Assembly: GCF_021134715.1 (NCBI RefSeq)
Contig: NC_060017.1
Span: 4,464,001 to 4,528,000 of the forward strand
From: Daphnia pulex
Lineage: Eukaryota; Arthropoda; Branchiopoda; Diplostraca; Daphniidae
Direction of reading: 5' to 3'
DNA length: 64,000 bases
In this document: positions 58,768 to 64,000 of the stretch, in pieces
Numbering within the stretch: position 1 is the stretch's first letter
Layout: every line of letters starts with the position of its first letter
Translations under genes and position numbers: made by a program
The notes under the pieces: model-generated
The model's input: only the letters and a program-made list of their open reading frames with translations
Databases searched by the model: none
Told to the model about the DNA's origin: nothing

Positions 58768-58785
58768 TATTATTATTATTATTAT
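58768..58785. repeat. (TTA)n microsatellite
   Basis: About six uninterrupted ATT/TTA units in the gene-poor region. Confidence 0.85.
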
Positions 58786-61700
58786 CGGCCTCTCGGCTAT
58801 TTAGCGTTCCTCGACTTCCTCTTCACTGTAAATATTTAATGTGAATGTTTTTCCCTTTTATTTTTGGTGGCTAGACGGACTGTGATAATGTGTCCTACGA
58901 TCCTCAATTCCATCCATCATTTCCCATCAGGGAAAGCAAATTTTCACAGGTACACCCATTGTTGTTGCTGATTGATCAAACTGGCCTCGTCGGGGAATTT
59001 CCCCAGCACCGATGACTATTGGCTTTTCAACCAACGGTTTGGCACGCTTCGAATGTATGGCGATTTCATTTTGTCAAAAGAGAAGAAAAAGAAAATCCAG
59101 CACGGCGAAGCGGTTGTTTGATGTCGACCAGATGACGGCCACATTGGCTCATCGGCCAGAGAAAAGATGACGAGAAAGATATATGATGACGACGACAAGA
59201 TGCACATCGAGTCGAAATTCTTTTAGTAAAAAAAAAATTGGATTTGTGCCAACAGTTTTTACAACGGCGATTGACGATCGCATAACTGGATATATAGACG
59301 AGCGAAAAAACGTACAACGCCATTTTCCCTTGCATTTTCCATACAGCCGTCGTTGCATCAGGGGGGGATCATCTTTTTTTATATTATTAGGACACACACG
59401 GCCGATTCATTCTGCAGCTGTGTGTGGGAAAATGAAGTATATGCGTATAAGCGCGGCCCATATGCCAACAATCTGCCGGAGTAGCCTTCTGCTGTGTAGC
59501 ACAGCTCTATCCCCATATTGTTATGCCGAGTTCTTTTATATGAATTCTGCTATATACTGGTTTGGTTTGGTTTGGTTTTTTGAATTGTTGGAAATTGAAG
59601 GAATCCGCGCATTGTTGGACCAAATAGGATTATACATACTGTACTTATGTATAGTATACTTTTTAGGTTTCGAAATGGAATCATTTGGAACGCGCGTCGA
59701 TCAATTGCGAGGGGCCCCCATAGGTCGTTATTTCATTACGGTGAGCGTTCGGCTATTGTCGACTAGAAAGTAACAAGGATACTTTTGCTGAGACTGCGCT
59801 CCCGCGCAAATTATATATATGTGTACCGAGTCCTAGATCTGTCTTTTTTTTCTTTTCTTTTCGGAAGTGACATCATTCTTGGCGCGTAGCAGGAATCCAT
59901 CCTATTAGACTATGACGTCAATGTGCCACTAGTCTATTTGAGCCACTGCGGTTTGGCTTGCTGTGTAGAGTCTGAATTTTTAGTTTCCTTTCCTTTGCTG
60001 GTGAATAACAATAGCGTGATGCGCTTATTCTTATATATTCTTCTCTACGGCCGCCGCTGTTTCGGCTATAGGGAGATAATCGGAGATAATTATACTAGTC
60101 CAAAAAAGAATTGAGAAGTTTTGCTGTTGTGCTTTCCCCCATATAGCAGCTTATTTATTATTAGCTCATTATATTACCCGCCGGCTTGATTATATCAAGA
60201 AACGTCCTGATTCTTATCATCCTCAAAGAGCTTCTTCTTGATTTTTCCTTTTTTTTTTTTGGCAAATGAAAGAACACTTTTACTTGGACTCCATTTCGAG
60301 TTCGTGAGACCAAACCCTCCCCATTAGTCACAGGTGTATAATAGACTCCAAACAACTACTGGCCATTGTAGTCGATCCTGTTTATGCTGGCAGCAGTCCT
60401 GTGAGTGCAATGATTGGTCGCCAGTTACAAGGCGGATGTAAATTTAAATTAAAAAGAAGAAACTGTTGAAATCGAACCGGAGCGAAAGCGACCAACATCT
60501 GCGTCTGCACTTTTGGCTGATTGCATTAAATCCACGTGTGTATCAGATTGAGTTTTTGTGGCTGTATTTAGCCCAAAGAGAAAAATAAATATAATACGTT
60601 GCCATCTAATAGCCATATCAGAAATGTGCTGGCACCAATGAGTTTCTAATTGATATCAAGATTTCAATTTTGGCAACTCGTTGGAAACGATTGCCACCAT
60701 TAAGTCACACGAATAACTATTGTTGCTCTCTTTTCTTTATAAATGCCATTTTATACACATGTCTAGTATACCCTGCTCCGTTACCATAGGCGGCACCATT
60801 CATCCGCATAACACGATATGATGATGACGATGCGAACCGTTTATTCTAAAAATGGCATTTCTTTTTTCTTTTTCCTAAAGTTCCGCCAACCGGCGTGGGG
60901 TCGTTGGGGGTGTTGCCCAACGTTCGTCCGTTGGATGCGCTTAAAATGTTGACCGTGGCGACAAGAAAAAAGAAAACGACCGCAAAATTGTTGTGTCCTG
61001 CCCAGGGCTCCTGGACAAAAAAAAACCTTTTGAATAGTTATTTATTCCCGTAGTGATACAGTAGACAGCCCGGCAGAGTAGCTATGATAATTGTAGGATG
61101 AACTGTGAGACTCAAAGAGGGGAGGGGAAAGGGAGGGCTAGGATATTGCACCAGAGACTCTCTTATATTTGGCGCTCCTATCTACACACACACACATACA
61201 TGTGCCGTAATAATAATATCGAATATAAAACAAGTAACGACCGTCCGACGGCTATTTCTTCCAAGTTCAAAGCCGCGCCAACCAGTCAGCCAAAAAAAAA
61301 AAAGAGTCAAAAGCAAAAGAAAAAAAGAAAATGGCCTAATATAGCTGAAATGCCATCATGGGCATTGCCGTTGTAATGCCTCTCTCGGTTCCGCTATAAT
61401 AACCTTGCGCCCGGCAACTCTCTTATTCTCAGAGTACGGGTTTTTATATTTCTCCGACGTGGTTTATGGCTTGACAATAAGTACTGTTTGTTTCCCCTTT
61501 TGTGTGTCCCTTTTTTCCTATTTTCTGTTGATTTTCTTTTTTTTTTTTTACTCAAAAACTAACTAACTTATATGTGGGTTATTACGTCCATCGAGCGGCA
61601 AATTTAAATTCCATAAAAAAGGCCCCCGGGATTTGAATTTGTTTTTTAGAAAGCGTCTAAAAACCTATCATTTTGAATGGAAGAGTTTCATTTCGTTGGG

Positions 61701-62978
61701 TGATTTACTTGATGGACGCGCAGGTATTGTTGTTGTTGGTTTGGCTTGTCCTTTTTGGACGTGGTATAATTACGAGACATTTTCACTGCACGGAGAACGG
61801 AACTTTTTTTTTTTGTCCATCGGGCCGAAGAAGGCCAGGGTTTGACTGCCGGCTGGACGGTCCGTACGATATTTAACCGAGAAAAGAGAGAAACACGCGT
61901 GTAATAATCGACTGGATGGCACGGCATGACGCTCGATTCCGTTATCAGGCCATCTGCAACGGTTCACAACGCTGACGAATTGAAAGTAGATGCGCAACTA
62001 CCTCCTACATCAGACGACGTCGCCCTCCGTGTCCGTCCAGCGACGCCCGTCCGCCCGCCCGCCCCGTGGGAAAGTAGATAATGCCATCGCATATATGGAA
62101 ATGAGAATCCACGCGCTTACACCGCCCAACAAAACAGATGCCCACCAAGTCAAATTCTGATTTGCTAAATCGTCAAATTCTGATTTAAGTCGAACGATAT
62201 GATCGATAGAAAAAAAATATTAAAAAACAAGTATAGATTCGATTTAGTGATGGCCTCATCTTAGCTGCGGATGATGACGAAGGGATTTTCTATAAGCACG
62301 TCCTGGATGAATCGGCGAATATTAAAAAAAAAATTCTATTTTAAGAATTTCTCTGTTTTAAAAATGAGGTCTACGTTTACGTATTCATTCCACTTTCGTG
62401 ACATTCTCCGGCTAATTTTTTCCTTTGCTCCGGCCGTTCCATCCCGCATTTTACGAACTGCTGATGGGCCGCGCGTATTATCTGCATAGTATTTTGTTTC
62501 TGTTTTTGTTTTCAGCGTGCTGTTGGAAAAAGAAAAAAAGAAATCAAGTGCTATGACGTTATAATAAGGATGCGCGCCTGGCCATTCTTCTCACGCTTTC
62601 TCCTCAACGAGAGAATGAACATACGATGACCCCACTCTCCCGGCCAGAGTCCGTCAAATGCATTTTAATTCTATCTCTCTCTCACTGAAATCTTTGTTTT
62701 TTAAAACATTACAAGTGTTCCAGTAAAACGCCACGATTGGAATCAAAAGAGAAATTGAAAAACAAATGTATTGACAAGTCGGTTTGTTTGTGTATTTGTT
62801 TTTCTCCCGAATTCCGGATATGTTTGCCATGCCAAAATTGAGTTTCGCATCAGAGAGTCAACCCAAACAAAAATCAAAACGAGTTTCCCCATCAGCACGT
62901 CGCCTGCTGTATACAGAAAAGCAGCAAAGAAATCAAATAAGAAACAACAACAACAACAAAATTGAATATATACCGAGA

Positions 62979-63009
<31 letters not shown>

Positions 63010-64000
63010 AGCGAATGCGCATAAAAGAAGAAGAGACGAAAGAGAGAAACATAAATAAATGTACACACGAAAAAAAAAGAAGGTCAAAGAAGCATAACCG
63101 TTATAGAGTTCCCAATCGGAGTTGCTGGCCACAGTCACACACACACACACACACTGTGCTGGCCAGCCAAACATGGGGTGAAGGAATATAACAGACACAC
63201 TTGCACATCATTGCCTTGCTGGCCCAGCAGTCGAGCCGATTCTCTTCTCTCTCTCCTTGCGCGCGTAGCCCCCCGACGGAACAGCGGACACGACGGACGG
63301 ACCGGCAGCAGCCAGCGAAGAACGAAAATGCACACAGCAACTTCCTTGTAAGGCCATGGCTGCAAAGAATCGGGCGAACTGGCGGATGGTCAAATGCGAG
63401 CACTGTTAGAGAGAGAGAGACTAGACTGCACACAACTCACATGTCCCAGAGAGTAGTACTATCTAACGGATATTTATTCCCGCAACGGTTGTTGTTGTTG
63501 TTTCTCTCTCTCCTTTTGCATTTCTTTCGCTATGTTTTGATTCCAGTCCGAATTCCACACAGCCAAAAATCCATGGCGAGCAGCGCAGTTTTGTCGTCAT
63601 CTTTTTTGATTATTAGTTTGGGGACAACAAAAAAGGAATTGCCTTTTTCCCAAAAAATTGTACGTAATATCGCACACGTTTAGACAGTATAGACACACAC
63701 AAAATACAAAGTATCTTGTGTGTGATTCCAGCAATTGAATCCGCCCACCTCTCTCGAACTCTCCGGGAGCGCATTGTTATATATGGGAGGTCCCGCAGGG
63801 AGTGCGGTATACTTGTATAGATGATGGCATCAGGTATATACCCGAAAATGTTTGTTGTTTGGTTTGTTTTTCTTCTCCTTCTTTTATATACTTGAGGATG
63901 TGGCTTATTCACGTTGTGTCCCTTTGACCCTGATGCCGCAGACACACAGTTCACGTGTTGAGAATCCATCACGACGACGAGTCTTCTTCTCTCTCATCCA

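Larger units (their letters stand above)
46523..64000. other. 17.5-kb gene-poor, microsatellite-dense region
   Basis: No open frame here shows a domain, signal peptide with mature protein, or coherent exon chain. Frames listed by length are low-complexity or lie over repeats (GAA/CTT, AC/GT, homopolymers). Simple repeats include (GAA)n at 52104-52126, 52817-52840 and 62987-63011; (AC)n near 46655, 52757 and 63135; a C-run near 53788 and a G-run near 57745; (CATC)n near 56565; and (GT)n near 47430. It could be an upstream regulatory domain of the YGAPK gene, or intron/UTR of a gene starting beyond 64000. I cannot tell which from sequence alone. Confidence 0.55.

Noticed and set aside
59183-59773. 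196-codon frame in the gene-poor region
   Set aside because: Irregular composition and no recognisable motif; length is within chance for 17 kb in six frames.

Overview
The window looks like nuclear DNA of an arthropod, most likely a Daphnia-like branchiopod crustacean. Genes are split by many short introns (often 55-90 bp) with GT..AG borders. The AT content is moderate. The gene set includes chitin-binding peritrophin/CPAP3 proteins, a TTK-type BTB zinc-finger factor and an HRI-type eIF2alpha kinase. The species is inferred from gene content and intron style. Exon borders were read by eye from splice signals and family conservation. I saw no CRISPR array, tRNA, rRNA or intact mobile element.

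Layout. 1-426 (-): 5' part of a Pin1 prolyl isomerase. 972-4340 (-): LOTUS-Tudor protein of the TDRD5/TDRD7/Tejas family, a germline piRNA type. 4956-5903: an exact 58-bp direct repeat about 0.9 kb apart, bracketing a decayed piece of the exosome gene EXOSC7/RRP42 (+). 6038-7077 (-) and 8934-10683 (+): a divergent pair of secreted chitin-binding proteins with three and four CBM14 domains. 11194-12419 (-): CCNDBP1/GCIP. 13208-14395 (+): a basic protein resembling ZC3H3 but without CCCH fingers. 16131-17816 (+): S-adenosylmethionine synthetase with a TATA promoter. 22079-24236 (-): BTB plus two C2H2 fingers. 25671-28648 (-): HRI-like kinase with a duplicated exon pair in its kinase insert. 30011-36700 (+): a very long coiled-coil protein of about 22 coding exons, built partly by exon duplication. 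37681-38750 (-): a broken AMBRA1-like fragment. 41626-46428 (-): a secreted Tyr/Pro/Ala/Lys repeat protein of 978 residues with a TATA/Inr promoter and a 1.8-kb first intron. 46523-64000: 17.5 kb with no credible gene, dense in microsatellites and homopolymers.

The genes do not form a pathway. They are housekeeping and regulatory genes (Pin1, SAM synthetase, HRI, CCNDBP1), germline or chromosome-type proteins (LOTUS-Tudor, possibly the coiled-coil protein) and extracellular-matrix or cuticle proteins (CPAP3, peritrophin, the YGAPK protein). The most unusual items are the YGAPK repeat protein with its recurring PPxHVY modules, the exon-built coiled-coil protein, the fingerless ZC3H3-like gene, the internal exon-pair duplication in HRI, and two gene fragments (EXOSC7 and AMBRA1) that retain intron-like gaps and so appear to be DNA-level duplicates rather than retrocopies.
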